Below are positions 10,821 through 23,400 of a stretch of 64,000 nt of DNA, piece after piece (the first letter of the stretch is position 1; the number at the start of each line of letters is the position of its first letter). This DNA comes from Laccaria trichodermophora (taxonomy: Eukaryota > Basidiomycota > Agaricomycetes > Agaricales > Hydnangiaceae), in contig JACTVC010000006.1 of the NCBI GenBank assembly GCA_018417955.1, positions 2,027,545 to 2,091,544 of the forward strand, given 5' to 3'. A program made the translations under genes and the position numbers. The notes beneath the pieces were generated by a model. The model was not told where the DNA came from. It was given only the letters and a program-made list of their open reading frames with translations, and did no database searches.

Positions 10821-12361
10821 ATGGCTGAACTATCGGATCCATGGCAAGACTCACAACAACACGAATGGGAAGAGGAATCACCGGAACCCTCACCACCGTC
10901 GTCCCCCCTCGGACCACCCCTCATTACCAAGCTCATCAAGATCGACCAGAAAGCTGCGCTGAAGGCGAGAAACATCCAACGTCAACATCTGCGAGGGTTT
11001 CCCAGAGAAGCCCTCCTACAGTACGCAGAGGTAAGAAATTATCGTAACATATATCGTCTTCCGCTCTGAGATTAATTGCTTCATTTGAAGGCTCACGGGG
11101 AGCCCAACGCTGATTATCTGGACAGAGAGGAGCTTGAAGACCTGTTACTTCACTCCAACAAGTTCATCCTGCTGCTGCACGATCACAAGATCCTCGTGAA
11201 CGACAAGACAGGCGCGAGATGGATTGTAGAGCGGGAGGAAGGCGACGATGGCCAAGAAGAGCATGAGGCGGTATCCGATCCCGAGGAGGAAGCTGACAAG
11301 TACCCCGTGAAGCATATCAACAGCTTCCACGTCGCGCCACTTCTCCCCGTGGAAGACCGTTATTCCCCCTCCCCTTCCTTGCCTGGTCCCAGCCGACGTT
11401 CACAAGCGCCGGAGCCAGCCACGCCAACAAAACAAAAGCTTGAGTTCATCTTCCCACCTCAAGGACGGCGCATCCAGGGCACTGCGGACGAGCGCGAGCC
11501 ACTTCCGCATAGGTGGCTTTACGAAATGCTCGGTGACCTGAAAAAAGGCAGAAATAGCCTCCTCGATGTGCTGAAACGGGCGAAAGAAGAAGTGAACGAA
11601 GCCGCTGGAGAGCTTCTTCGCGTCCAAGCCTTGGTCAGCAAGGAGCACGCTCGCAGTTTGAAAGCCCAAAAAGAGCTAGAGCAAATTATCGGACCGTTCA
11701 AAGTGTCACAGTTGAAAGGGAAGGTAGACAAAGCTATGGAAAAGATGGAATGGCCCAGCGACGAAACTGATAGTTCCGATGACCCGGATATAGTGGCGAG
11801 GCGCGAACTCGATGCTATCAAAAAGAAGAAAGAAGAGTCAAGGAAAAAGAAGAAAACTGATTCGAAGAGAAAGAGGGATGATAAGGGGTCAGTTTCAGGT
11901 GTGAACTCGTGAGCTTGAGAGAGTCGCTGACCCAGGTGATTAGGGATCGTTCACCGCTTCCCAATGGCAAAGGTCCAGAAGGCAACAACGAAGGTCGAAG
12001 GTATGCCGATGGGGATTCCTCTGATGCAGACAAAGATCAGAGGCCGAAGCCTTCAAAACGGGCCCGAAGGAATGGCCAGGACCAGAATGGTACTTCTGCA
12101 CATCCTGAGGCATCGACCGCGAAACTTTCGGAGGTTAGGGATCCATCTATCCCGTTTATCGGCCCCTCGCAAAAACGTCCTCGAGAGGACGAAGAGGATT
12201 CTGCCACCAGCGAAGGCGAGGTGGAGAGGTCCGTTCGCCTTGACAGTCCTTCCAGCAGCGAGGGTAGTGAAAGCAAAAGAGCCAGACTTGACGAGGGTAG
12301 CGGTAACAAAGGAAGGTCCGGGGAATCCAAATACTCGTTCGGAAGACCACATCTTTTATAG
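10821..12361 (+). CDS. Unknown coiled-coil protein with Lys/Arg/Ser/Glu-rich tail
   Basis: Exon 1 (10821-11030) begins MAELSDPWQDSQQ. A 60-nt GT-AG intron (11031-11090) joins QYAE to AHGEPN. The second exon encodes acidic and Pro-rich linkers and then a strongly predicted coiled coil (LKKGRNSLLDVLKRAKEEVN onward, ending near KEHARSLKAQKELEQI), followed by KKKKEESRKKKK. It can stop at 11912 (343 aa). A second intron (11888-11943, donor GTCAGT, acceptor TAG) keeps frame and adds a tail with SKRARR and RPREDEEDS up to 12361. Both ends suggest a nuclear protein. I recognise no family. The final bases touch a dispersed repeat copy starting near 12357. Confidence 0.65.
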
Positions 12362-12573
12362 TGGGAACGACGACTAGGGCCGTGACGATTTCCTTCACCC
12401 GAATTTTGCTTTCGATGGCAAGCGAGCAGTTTTTATCGACTGGACAACCACGTCAAGTTCCGGCTACGGGGAGTACATGCTGAGCGGAAGAAGCGGGCTG
12501 ACTTTAGGTCTCGGATGAAGAAACTGTACTTGTATTAGAAACTTGTAGCAATAAGAAATCTTGGAGTTGATCC
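12357..12573 (+). repeat. Dispersed ~215-bp repeat, copy 1
   Basis: This stretch is clearly similar over its whole length to 37745-37963 in the same orientation. Shared blocks include GTGGGAACGAC, TGACGATTTCCTTCACC, GCTTTCGATGGCA and TGCTGAGCGGAAGAAG. No inverted ends or target duplication could be defined. Confidence 0.7.
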
Positions 12574-13295
12574 TTTCCCGATTACCCACTGGTTATTGAT
12601 TGTATGGGCGAGCTATCTCTTTCAACCTCGGCAAAGCGAAATCAATGTGCATTGGTTGGAGCGGTCGCGGCTACGTGAGTGATTCCTAGGCTTGCCCACG
12701 ACCGCTATACTACAGAGTGAGGAGGTCACACGTCAGTGGACAAGGGGAGAGAAGCACACCGGAGAGCTACATCCCCCCAAAGTCATGATGGAAGTCTGGA
12801 CTGGCGACGAGAACTATATCAGCAGGGAAGTAACCCAATAACAATTGAGGGTGGTCTCATTCGATATGGTTACACGCTATTCGTCGGCTGAGGGGGTGTG
12901 AGGGTTCTGAGAGGAAGGGAGGGGGATATACGCGTGATGAAGGGGTTAACGGGATGGAGGGCACCCAATTGACGGACTCGGAGGAGAGAGGGAAGGCGAC
13001 TAAGCGTCAGGGGAAACCGTTCGAATTAGCGCCTAGCTCGGGGTAACATGCACATTTGCTATACATATACTGAACCTCAATACTATTTCATTCTTCTGTA
13101 ACATGTCGTGCTCGAGATCTAAAGTGTCCTAATAAGCTGATCAAAGTGGACCAACAAAGTGCTACGGAAAAGGATTCCTAACTTTGAAAAGTTGTCGAGA
13201 AGCTTTCAAAGTGATTGCACCTTACTCTGCAAAGTTGTCGAACATTGGCAACTTTACAACTTTGCACCCAAAGTTCGATTAGACGTTTTGCTTAT
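12574..13295. other. Intergenic, nothing recognised
   Basis: Spacer before the WW pseudogene copy. At 13150-13280 there are several imperfect repeats of AACTTTG/CAAAGTTG, apparently an insertion that truncates the copy's C-terminus. Confidence 0.35.
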
Positions 13296-14128
13296 GTGCT
13301 GCTGCGAGGGAGCAAATTGTTGTTGCGCGACAGCTTGTTGTTGAGCGGCAGCGAGCAGTATCCTGGTCAACTCGGTGAGCAGAGCCTGGTAGTCCACGGG
13401 AGGTGCCTGAGGCTGCCTTCGTAACTGCTGCTGCTGTAGCTTCAACGCATTTATGATGCCCTGGTAGTCTGCACCAGGCTGCCCTTGAAGCACAGCCAGC
13501 AGAGTAGACAGGTTGACCCCGCTCGCACCAAGGAAGGCATTCACAACTAGTGCGCCCACGGCGTTGCTGTTCAGGATTGACGTCCCGACATCTACGGCCA
13601 GACCAGGCGGGATACCCGCCGATGACAAGGCTGCGTTACCTGCGATTTGCAGTGCTGCTTTGCCTGCGGTCTTGCCGACCGATATGCCTATCTGCTTGAG
13701 GATTTTGCCTCTCTGCGCGGCTTGGGCTGCCAGCGCAGCAGATTGAGCGGCATCTGCGGGTGAGATTGGAGGGGAGGTCGTGGATCCTCCTCTTCCTTGG
13801 AGTTCCACCATCGATTGCACGCCCTGAGAAGATGGCGGTGGAGACGGGGAACCCATCGATGAGCTAAAACTCCCTTCTGAATATGGGGGTGAGGGCAATT
13901 GAGGCTGAGATGGTGGTGAAACCGTCGTTTGGATATGTGATATTGACTCCCTCGGGGCGTTGGCTGATTGTGAAGGGGGTTGAGCTGTTGTGCTTGAGTG
14001 TGAGGTGGACGATGATGAATGCGCAGAAATGTTGGCAGGATATGTAGCACTTCTGTGAGGGTGATGGATATCTGTTGGGAGAGGAAATCCCTGATAAGAT
14101 TGTGCTCTCTGGAGATGAGGGGGTTGGA

Positions 14129-15692
14129 TAGTGCTGATGGCGAAACCTCCCAGAGCATTCGCCAGTCGCCGGCGTGGCGAGGCGGCTGGCGTGGGAACCT
14201 GGCGAGACGGATATTTATTCAGTGAGTTGTTCAGAACACAAAAAACAGTATTATAAGCTCTAGTTGACATGTAAGGATCAAGTTAGCCAGAAATTTCTAG
14301 AGAGCTTCACAAATTTAGCACCAATAATGGATAGTGAGGAGCACGGCACCTTCCGAATTGCGCTGCGGCGGATGTATTCAAAACCCATAGATCAAGCTTT
14401 CGTCGATTGGAACGCCATTTCAATGAAATGGAACTGTTGAATCTCCGCTGATAATGATTTTGAAGGTTTTCATTAGACTCGCTAACCAGTCGTTCTGAGG
14501 TGTTTGCCACTTGTTGTGGCTTTGTTGTGGGGTCAAACATCAGGCGGACTGCGAAAAATAAGAACACCTCAGAACGACTGGGACAAACGAACACAGTTTG
14601 GCAGGGACCCCTGCGTGTGACGCTGACTTAGAGAAATTTGCGCGAACATTCACCATCTCAAAACACTCGTCCGAAACATCACAAAAAAAGTTTTTCTGGC
14701 TACATCTTTAGATAGCTTATTTAATTCAAATAATGTGAATACAGGAGAGTTGAAAAAATAGATTTTTTTCGACACCTTGCGAGGATTGAGGACTGCAGCT
14801 ATGACGACATTTGTCTGACAACTCCAACGACTTTGCTACTCTTTCTTGTACTCGCGGGTGACCAGCTGTCCATCACTCGATTACATGCTCTCGAACCGAT
14901 CCGAAGTGGCCATGAAAGTGGAAGCGAAGCGATGTTTGGGAGTGCAGGGAATCCGGGACTGTTTCATGCAAACATTGTGGATCTTCTAGGTCCTCTCTCG
15001 ACGCATTTGGAAAACCTGACACCTGTCTGCGCGATCCCGATTCCAATTCATTATCGTGCGAGGATACATGCGTGGACTGTACCGAAGGCAAAAAATCACC
15101 ACCTGCCGTGTTCTGACCACCATCTAAACTGCCGGCTCCAGCAACTCTCAAACCCCCAACTAACCTGTGGCCAGGGCCTGCAACTCTCAAACCCCCAACT
15201 AATCTCGGTCCACCCCTCGAAAATCCAGCGGCGACGCCAGTTGAAGACGTCGGCAAAAGCGGTGGTGGATGAGAGTGTTGCAAGAGAACCAGAGGGAGGC
15301 TTTAAACGAGATCGAGAAGATGGAAGGTTTTAGAAAGAACCCCTTGGTTGTGATGAAGACTCAGGGGAAGGGGTGAGTGAGTGGTCGAGTCGCGCTGTCG
15401 TTGTGGTTGTACAGTATAGAGTGTGAACCGTGAAATTTCACTAAGTCCTGCGTCACAAAAGCGTGACCCTGCCAAAGGGTGTTCGTTTGTCCCAGCCGTT
15501 TCTTGAATGGAGCTTGCGGAGTTTGAAGAAACGGCTGGTCACGAGCCTAGGTTTTCATATGAGAAGTGTGAGCCGAAAACATTTGAAAGTCCGAATATCA
15601 CCTGGTGGATCGCCAGGTCTCGCCACCCCTTGGCAGAAATTTTTGGTCGCCAGGTGGCGAGGCGAGATGGCGAAGTTTCGCCAACAACACTA
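14129..15692. mobile_element. hAT-like non-autonomous element inserted in the WW copy (element E3)
   Basis: Terminal inverted repeats start TAGTGCTGATGGCGAAAC (14129-14146) and, on the other strand, TAGTGTTGTTGGCGAAAC (15692-15675). They are flanked by a perfect 8-bp direct repeat GGGTTGGA at 14121-14128 and 15693-15700. The intact paralogue at about 8890-8900 shows the uninterrupted site (GGGTTTGGAATGCAGG), which confirms the boundaries. TAG termini, 8-bp duplication and clustered GGCGA/TCGCC motifs inside both ends are hAT hallmarks. No transposase is encoded. Confidence 0.9.
14486..15538. repeat. Nested foldback structure inside E3
   Basis: Two terminal hairpins and an inner inverted repeat are nested. 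Left hairpin: arms 14486-14504 and 14563-14581, perfect 19 bp, starting CCAGTCGTTCTGAGG. Right hairpin: arms 15492-15504 and 15526-15538, perfect 13 bp, starting CCAGCCGTTTCTT. The inner pair 14578-14606 / 15467-15495 is a 29-bp inverted repeat with two mismatches, starting CTGGGACAAACGAACAC. This looks like a second element that inserted into E3, with self-complementary ends. No clear target duplication was found. Confidence 0.7.
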
Positions 15693-16559
15693 GGGTTGGA
15701 ATGCAGGCGCTTCAGAATCGACGTTCTCCGGGTGTGGGGTGGAAAACCCATTGTTCGTGGATCCGGGGTGACTATGTCGGGCAAGAAGCTGGCGAGGGTA
15801 CTTGATAGGATTGCGCCTTGTGAAAATGAGGCGCTTGGAATGTGGGCGCTTCTGGAATGTCATTTGCTGTGGAGCACCCATTACCTGTAGATTCGTATTG
15901 TGACGACCCCGACTGCCCTGGGACCGGAGTGAGCACCGACCTTGAGTTCACGGAGCTATTGAGGCCAAGTTTATTCTTATATGAATCAGCGGCGTTCGGT
16001 GTAGGCATACTGGGGATCAAGCTTGGATCGCCCGGCCGAGGGATAGTTTGAGAAATTGGGGACGACATGAGGCCTGCTGAAGGTGAAAGGGAGGGCGAGG
16101 GGGTCGAGGGGGACGTTTGAATGGGAGGCGCTAGGGTATTTCCAAAGTCTCTGGCAGTAGCCGAGATCATCGGTGGGGTTGTTTCTGTGCTGTTTGAGCG
16201 GAGGACCAGAACCTCCACTTCGCTGAGAGACGTTAACCGATGGTGTTAGCATCCCTGAGAAACAAGGAGGAGGTGGTGGTGGTGGTGGATCAACAAAACA
16301 TCAGCAAAACAGCAACAACCTCGGTTTACCTTGGAGGCTTTGTAATCTTCGCAAAACTTTGCGATGTTTTGCTCCACCTTCCAATGTTGTAGAATTATAT
16401 GATGAACTGTAGAAAGGATGTCAATCTATCTAGGACTATATAAGATTGAACCGAGGTTGCCGAGTGAATGTAAGGTTGAAGTAATGTTTGTAACAACATT
16501 GGAAAGTCGACTGAAAGATTTTTAAACATTCTAAAGTTGATCCAATATAGAATACAAGC

Positions 16560-17970
16560 TTTAGACCCGCACCTACAGCACGGCACTCGCTAACGCTCGG
16601 CCATACCTCCGGTGCCGGTCACAGCTTGCTGGGGGCATGCCCCCTGGACCCCCTGGTACACATGTTTAATCCCAGTTTTGGTACACATTTTTTATCCCAG
16701 TTTCATTACACATTTTTTATCCCAGTTTCAGTACACATTTTTTATCCCAGTTCATGTTGAGTCAGAATGATGCAAGGTGAACAATAAGGCTGTCCAATGC
16801 CATGGCTACACACATTTGAATGCTATGCAAAGAACCTGAAGAGCTTATAAAAGTGAAACAGGGATGTGCTGTTACCCGACAGCACCTGTTGTTCTTTGCT
16901 TCACCAAGCAGCTCTTCCAACCCAAGTCTTTGTTGCCACTCACCTTCAGCTCGTGGCTCCTCCTCCCCCTGGTACACATGTTTAATCCCAGTTTTGGTAC
17001 ACATTTTTTATCCCAGTTCATGTTTAATCCCACTTCTGGTACATATATTTAATCCCACTTTTGGTACACATAGTTAGACTTAAACCTGAACTTATACTAC
17101 AGCACTCACTTTGCTCAGTCATGCCTTGCCACCCCCCAGCACATGTGTTTGTTTCCAGTTCTGGTACACATCTTTAATCCCTGTTTTGATACTTACTCTT
17201 TATTTCACTTCATTTGAATTTTCAAAGATACACTTTAACCTGCAGTGGTACTCATTGTGCTTGGTCAGCTTGCCAGAGGCAAGCCCTTGGACTATCTGAT
17301 ACAAATTTAACAGTTGTGGTGTACATGTTGCTCAAAGTTACACTTTCTGCACCTATGGTGTGGACCCCCAGTACACATGTTTAACTCCAGTTTTGGTACA
17401 CATCTTTTATCCCAGTTCCAGTGCATATGTTTAATCCCACTTCTGGTATTCAATCTCCATTCTGATACACATTCTTTATCCCAGATCTGGTGTATACCTG
17501 TCATCTGAATCATCAATGTTAGGCTTAGAGCTGGACACAGCACTCACTTCACTTGGCCATGTCTGCCAGAGGCAAGCTGTCCCCCCAGTACATATGTTTA
17601 TTCCAGTTCCTGTGCACATTTTCAATCTCTGTTTTGGTACTTACATCTTATTAAATTTCTTATTAAATTCAAAATTTTTAAATTATGCTCTGACCTGCAC
17701 CTATGGTTTGGCACTCACTGCACTTGGCCAGCCTGCCAAAGGGAAGACCCTTGGGCTATCTCATAAAAATTTGATAACTGTGGTGTACATGTTTCTCAAA
17801 GTTACACTAATCCCTGTTTTGGTACTTACACTTTATTTAACTTTTCAAAATACACTGCAGCAGCACTGGCTGCACTTGGCCAGCATGTCAGGGCAAGCCC
17901 CCTGGACCTCCCAGTTGATATGTTCAATCCCAGTTTTGACACACACATTTTATCTTAATCATCAAAGTTA
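16560..17970. repeat. Diverged tandem array with dispersed TTTAATCCCAGTTTTGG motifs
   Basis: At least six related units are visible, each with a segment like GCACTCACTTCACTTGGCCA followed by a GCC(A/T)..GGCAAGCCC block and then GGTACACATGTTTAATCCCAG/TTTTTATCCCAG motifs. Units start near 16570, 17095, 17240, 17527, 17690 and 17858. Spacing is irregular (150-500 bp). The first unit keeps CpGs (CGGCACTCGCTAACGCTCGGCC) where later ones have CA or TG. Confidence 0.6.
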
Positions 17971-18086
17971 AACTGCCCTCATTCAAATTTTATTCTAATC
18001 CAAATCATCAAAGTTACATTTAGATCCACACCTATATAGTCCTACATTTTTACTGTAACTGCAGTCAGCAGTACAAAGCTGGCCAT

Positions 18087-18517
18087 ATTTTTTGATTTTT
18101 CAACTCTTGGCTATGGCTTACACAGTACCATACCATGCACCATAAATTACAATTCAGTAGGCCACTCATGAAAATCTGTTGAGCAACTAAAATCCACCTG
18201 AAATTTAATCTGCACAGATCTCAAAAATAAGAAAAATATACCATGACAGTGGGTGGAGGGGAGTGGAGGATGAAAAATAGTACAGAAAAAGCAAAATTGA
18301 GGCTGGGCTATATTTTTTGGTCTTTCAACCCTTGGCTATGGCTTACACAGTACCATATCATGCACCCAGTAGATCAATGATGAAAATCTATTAAGCAACT
18401 AAAATCCACCTGAAATTTAATCTGCATAGATCTCAAAGTAGGAGAAAAATACACTGACAATGGATATAGGGAAGTGAGGGGTAAAAAATAGTACAGAAAA
18501 AGCGAAATTGAGGCTGC
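18087..18517 (+). repeat. Tandem duplication of a ~215-bp unit
   Basis: 18087-18303 and 18309-18517 are near-identical in order: ATATTTTTTG, CTTGGCTATGGCTTACACAG, AACTAAAATCCACCTGAAAT, AATAGTACAGAAAAAGC. The copies differ by scattered substitutions and small indels. Non-coding. Confidence 0.8.
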
Positions 18518-18770
18518 TCAGAGAGGTGTGACCATGGAACCACTCACAAAAAAATAATGCAGCACTATACAAAATTTTACCATTACAGAATGTGGTTGGA
18601 AGCTACCAACACAATGTTTTCAGTTCTGTAGTTGTGGTCACAGCGTGTGACATTCCCGGGAAACGCCGCTGACGCGGCTCAGTAAAAGACAAAGAGGCTG
18701 CTTACATGATCTATTACGTAATAACTGTCAACCGTCCTCTCTTTATATATTAGATAATACATATAATACG

Positions 18771-19076
18771 TTATAAGTCTGCGAAGCCGTCAGACCTGTC
18801 ATCTGAGAACTCGTCAACCTCATCCGTTGAGTCACCGATATCCACCTCATCAACCTTGGACTCGTCTTCATCCTCGTAGTACCCATAGTCACCCTTCTCC
18901 CCGTCACACGATGAACCTTCGTCCTCACCAGAGTCATCCTCGCCACTCCCTATATCCCCAGTTGCCTCCACCCCATCCATATCTTCTTCAGCCCCATCAT
19001 CCATCTGTTCAACTTGCTCCTCAGTGTCGTCCTCCATCAGCAAATCGTAGAAACTAGATCTGGTTTGCCCTTGCAA
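18771..19076 (-). pseudogene. Acidic C-terminal coding remnant
   Basis: A 101-codon frame is extremely rich in Asp, Glu, Ser and Gly (MEDDTEEQVEQMDDGAEED and similar), with no folded domain. It sits among decayed repeats but still has CpGs, so it may be a recently inserted piece, for example the acidic tail of a transposase or another protein. No start context or upstream exon could be found. Confidence 0.3.
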
Positions 19077-20438
19077 TGCATGCCATGTTTGTCTTCATTT
19101 ACATAGCCATGGGATGGTTTGCAAGGCAATATATACCATACACCAGGATTGTAGTACATTGGGCATGGGATACCTAGTATGTAGAACAATTACAATGGTT
19201 TTTGTTGTATGTATGAGTATTAAAGGGTTTGTGAACTTGCTACAAAGACTTTTTTTTTTGTAGTAAGTCCACATCCAGTGGCAGCATGTCATGGCTTCCA
19301 GTCCATCATACATGTGAGCTAACATTGTCTAACAGAACTAACCTGAGATTAAGTGAGGGCATTGAGACCCTGAGACCTTGAGATTGAACCCACTGGAACA
19401 CGAAACAATTTATTTACATATTTATAGCAAGTCCTTATGCATTCTGACCAGTTACCCACCACCCTTGCAATGTGATACTGAATGCCCATCAATACCAGCC
19501 CACTTGACCTTCCCAATTTTTGGTTCTTTACAAAGTAATATATGGCTTGTAATCTACACAATCATTGCCAATCTCCACAATCAAGTTAAGGTTTGTACAA
19601 TATTTAGTTCTTTATATACCGCCATGAAGTCCACAACATCAGGAAAACATTTGAAATCTATGTAGGTCCATGTAGCCTATATAGGAACTATAGCTTTTTA
19701 GGTTGACCCCTGATATATAGGTCTCATAGGTCACTGAGTACCCTATGTAGGCTGGTGGTAGGTTGCCATAGGTACTGTATCTCAACTCCCTTCTACCAAA
19801 AATGTAATTCACCTCTTCCTGAGGTGCTCACCATGCCACATATTTACTTGTTCAAATTTCAGAAATTCAAGTTGTACTTAGGCTGGGAACTTACTAAATA
19901 AATATTGCATCTTACAGGAGTTGAACTCAAAGCCTCATGGAAAGGCTTACATTAGGGATTATTTTGTACACAACTTAACAGCTAGTCTACTAGAGCATTT
20001 GAAACAGACATCTGTTTATACCATACATACCATCAGTGTTGAAAGCAACCTTTTAGAAAAATCATTAACACCCACTGCACATTAACACCACAATGAGGAT
20101 TATGTCTAAAATATTGGGGCCCAGGGCAGCTTGTATGATATATACTGCATTATGATCATAACTTTCTTCACATCTCTGTTTACTGTGATATCATGTCAGT
20201 ATCATTCCAGATTCTTGATGAGGCAAGATTTATTTCATTAGTCTACTGTAGGCTCAAATTAGCTTTTGTACCTACCACAGTCTACAGAGGTAATGATAAA
20301 CCTATGTTGACCTACAGAGTCTACAGAGGCTATGTAAATATGGCCAAACTACAGAAAAAAATCATTTTCCTGATGAAGGCAGGTGTTGAATTGTAATGAT
20401 TATACCAGATTGCATTGATTATATACCCTTGCATAGCC
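19077..20438. other. AT-rich repeat debris, no gene
   Basis: About 1.36 kb with no supported frame; CpG is almost absent. Probably old transposon remnants downstream of the Plavaka relic. Confidence 0.4.
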
Positions 20439-23400
20439 TTATATTGCTCTCCCCAATTTGCTGATGTCCACAACAAGATCCTGTGGGGCAGCAGGAGGGG
20501 CGAAGTCGTGGGTAGCTTTATGTCCTATACCCCCACCGAGATACCTCATCACCACATCTCAATCAGCAAACCTAAAGGAATGTAAGCACAAAAAAGTGAA
20601 AAAGGAATTAAAGAAAACTTACATGCCGACATAATATCTGAGCCACTCCTCCTCATCTTTTTGGTTGTGAGCAATGGAACAGCCCAGGAGTTCTTGGGAA
20701 CGGCCTTGTGAGAAAGCAGGCATGAGATGTGCAGCTCAAATGATATCGTTGGGGTCCAAGAATCCGAATGCGTGGTCCTCATTTCCATTGAAAAATCCGA
20801 TGCAGGGCAAACGATGGGCTTTAAATCCGCTGCGATACTCAGCATTGTGACCAAACCAATGAACCCACAGGAAGTTCATTGTGTGAGTGTTGCCTGGTGA
20901 TGTTGACTTGGGGTCAACATGAAAGACATTGGCATGGAAGATACCGATGATACGAGCATACCAGTACGGATGTGATTCTGAAGTCCCAGGTTCTTTGTTC
21001 GCGAGGACCATGATGTCGCAGTGCTCAGAATAAGGGTTCAGAGTATCCTGGAGTCGCTGCATGTCGTAGCTGGTGTAATTTATGCATAAGGTCCTGTGTT
21101 TGTAGAGTCTGCTGTGTTCAAATTGGATTGTTGATAGATCTTGATCTGTGAAGGTGTTTTCATTGTTCTTGGTACCAAGAATTTGTGCCAGAAGATGTTC
21201 TTTGAGCAAAGGCATAAAATTCTATCATGTCTTCAGCATATAAAAGTGAGATACAGACCAGGAATAAGTAACTTACATGAAGTGCAGGGTTACCTGCATT
21301 TTCTGACAGAAACTTCGGAATACACTCAAATGATTTTGCCAAGTCGAAAATTTGATAGTGATCTTTTGGCGTAATATTTGGGAGAGGGTCGTCAACAATG
21401 TTCAGAATTGAGTGGGCGCTACTTTGGCGGTAATGCTTGGGGTCTGATGTGCCGTCTGCTGAATGTTCCGAAGCTTCACATTGCTGCTTTTCTTTCAAAC
21501 TTGCATTGTGCAGAAAATGTTCGTGACGTTCCTGTTTGGTAATTTGCCTCTTGAAACCAAACATTTTGTTTGTGTGTGCATAGAAACGTTTGACCTGCTG
21601 ATGCTCAAGTTCACCCTAAGTAGAAGTTAGTTGGAGAACTCAAGTAAGGTTGTCGACATACCACTTGTGTTGAAAAATTATCTGTTGTACCATAATGCAA
21701 TATTGCAAGAACGTAGTCACTGAGAGCATGGAGCTTATAAGTGAGGAGGTTGAAGCATTTTTGGAATGACTTCTTCTTTCCTTTGTCTTGTGTCGGAGGG
21801 GCTGGATTTCGTTTTTTTGCCTTTCTTGGTTGCTGAACGACAGGCATGGGCAGAGTGCTCTTGTGGTAACTCTGTTGTTGTAAAGGCTGTGCAGGTAAAG
21901 TTGGCAAAATGTCAGAGCAATTGACCAAGTGATTTTGTTGCTGTTTGGAGATGAGTCAGGGTTGTGGACATGTGGAGGCATAACTTGGCAAGGCCATGCC
22001 AAGTACATAGTAGGAAAAGGAGATCTTGTATGTGTTTGTCATGGGGGGCTGGAAAAAGACCATCAAACACAGGAAGGGAGCACTGTTGAAAGAATCAAGA
22101 CTTGTTACAATGGAAATTTGGAATAACTTGCCTGAAGTATGCCTTCAAAATCTCGGGCTGCTAGTTTTCTCATCTCTGATGTATTATTTGCAAATCGACG
22201 TTTGGTGTCCCTTCCAAAAGTGGGTATTTGGCGGTATCTGGGATGCATCAACAGGGTGAGAAGAGCTAGGGAGCAGTTACTTACTGGTGATTCAGAGTTT
22301 GTACCAGATCTGATGATATGGCTTGTAAAACGTGAATTAAATGTGTAAATACGGCTTTCCAGACACCAAGCTCAAATTCATGGAGGAGGTCAGGGACAAG
22401 CATTGTGTGGAAGTTGAAACCAAATTTTGTGAGGTGGCGTGAGAAGGCATTCTGAACCCAAGGTTAATGCTGGTTAATGATTTGACTTGCAAAACTGGAA
22501 ACAACTCACGTGCATAGGGACTATTGATGTCATCCCAAGGAGCATATTAAAAACTTTGCTTGCAACTGCACAGCCCTTTTGAAAAATTCCCTTGCAGGCG
22601 GTTTCAACCTTTTCTTGATGTTCTTAATTGTCAGTGCAGATGTTCTCATGGCGCTTTGTGTCATTCACAGTTCCCAAGTCACCAATCTGATCCTTGCGTA
22701 CAAAACAGCAAGGGCAAGGACATCGACCAAGTGATCTGATTGTTGCAATTAGGACTCTAATCAGGAATGATGATGAGAGTTCTGTTCAAGGCCAGGGGAA
22801 AGACTTACTTTTCAGGATAATCGGCACCATAGGTAAAGAATTGGGGGAAGATGCATCTGAGAATTCCATCAGCACACTCTATAATGATTCCATGGTCATA
22901 AGCATGCATGAACTCTTCATCCAGCAATAGCTCCTGGATGGCATGGATGAGTTCTCACTTGAGGTGTGTCAAAATTGATGCTGATGGTGCCTTTCTGAAA
23001 ACTTGTTTGTATGCATCTCCAATTGAGTCTGGTACCTGATTGTGTGTGAACTATAAGTGAGGTGAATTTAATTTAGAATAGGAACAGACCAAAGGCATGT
23101 ATGCCAGGTGGTGAGCTGCGAAGGAAGTTGGCATCCTGCGAATGTATTTGGAGAGGTTTCCGAAGTAAATGTAGATTGGCCATAGGGATGCTGTGCCAAA
23201 ATTTGCAAGATGCGTGGAGTCAGAATACACGAGGATTGCGGCAATGGCTGTTTCAAGGTTACACCCAGGTTCCCGTGGTTGGGATTTGAGCTTTTCGTGT
23301 TCCTCCAAAACTGCATCTGAATTATACACCTCTGTGATGACGCACTCAGGAGGAGAGTCTGGGGATGCATGCCAGAACATTTTAAATGGGAAAAAATGGA

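Larger units (their letters stand above)
13296..16300 (-). pseudogene. Disrupted second copy of the WW/Gln-rich gene
   Basis: Two blocks are homologous to the gene at 7679-9808. 15693-16300 matches the N-terminal Pro-rich part (RDFG..LAPPIQTSPSTPSPS, then NAADSYKNKLGLNSS). 13296-14128 matches the later Pro-rich, GxxxG and Gln-rich parts. They are separated by a 1.56-kb transposable element inserted in the coding sequence (14129-15692). The WW exon is missing at the right end and the last ~90 codons at the left, where unrelated sequence begins. The GxxxG stretch is well kept (ISVGKTAGKAALQIAGNAAL), so the copy is recent. Residual open frames (13254-14270; 15772-16218) run into the element and are not a functional gene. 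Confidence 0.85.
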
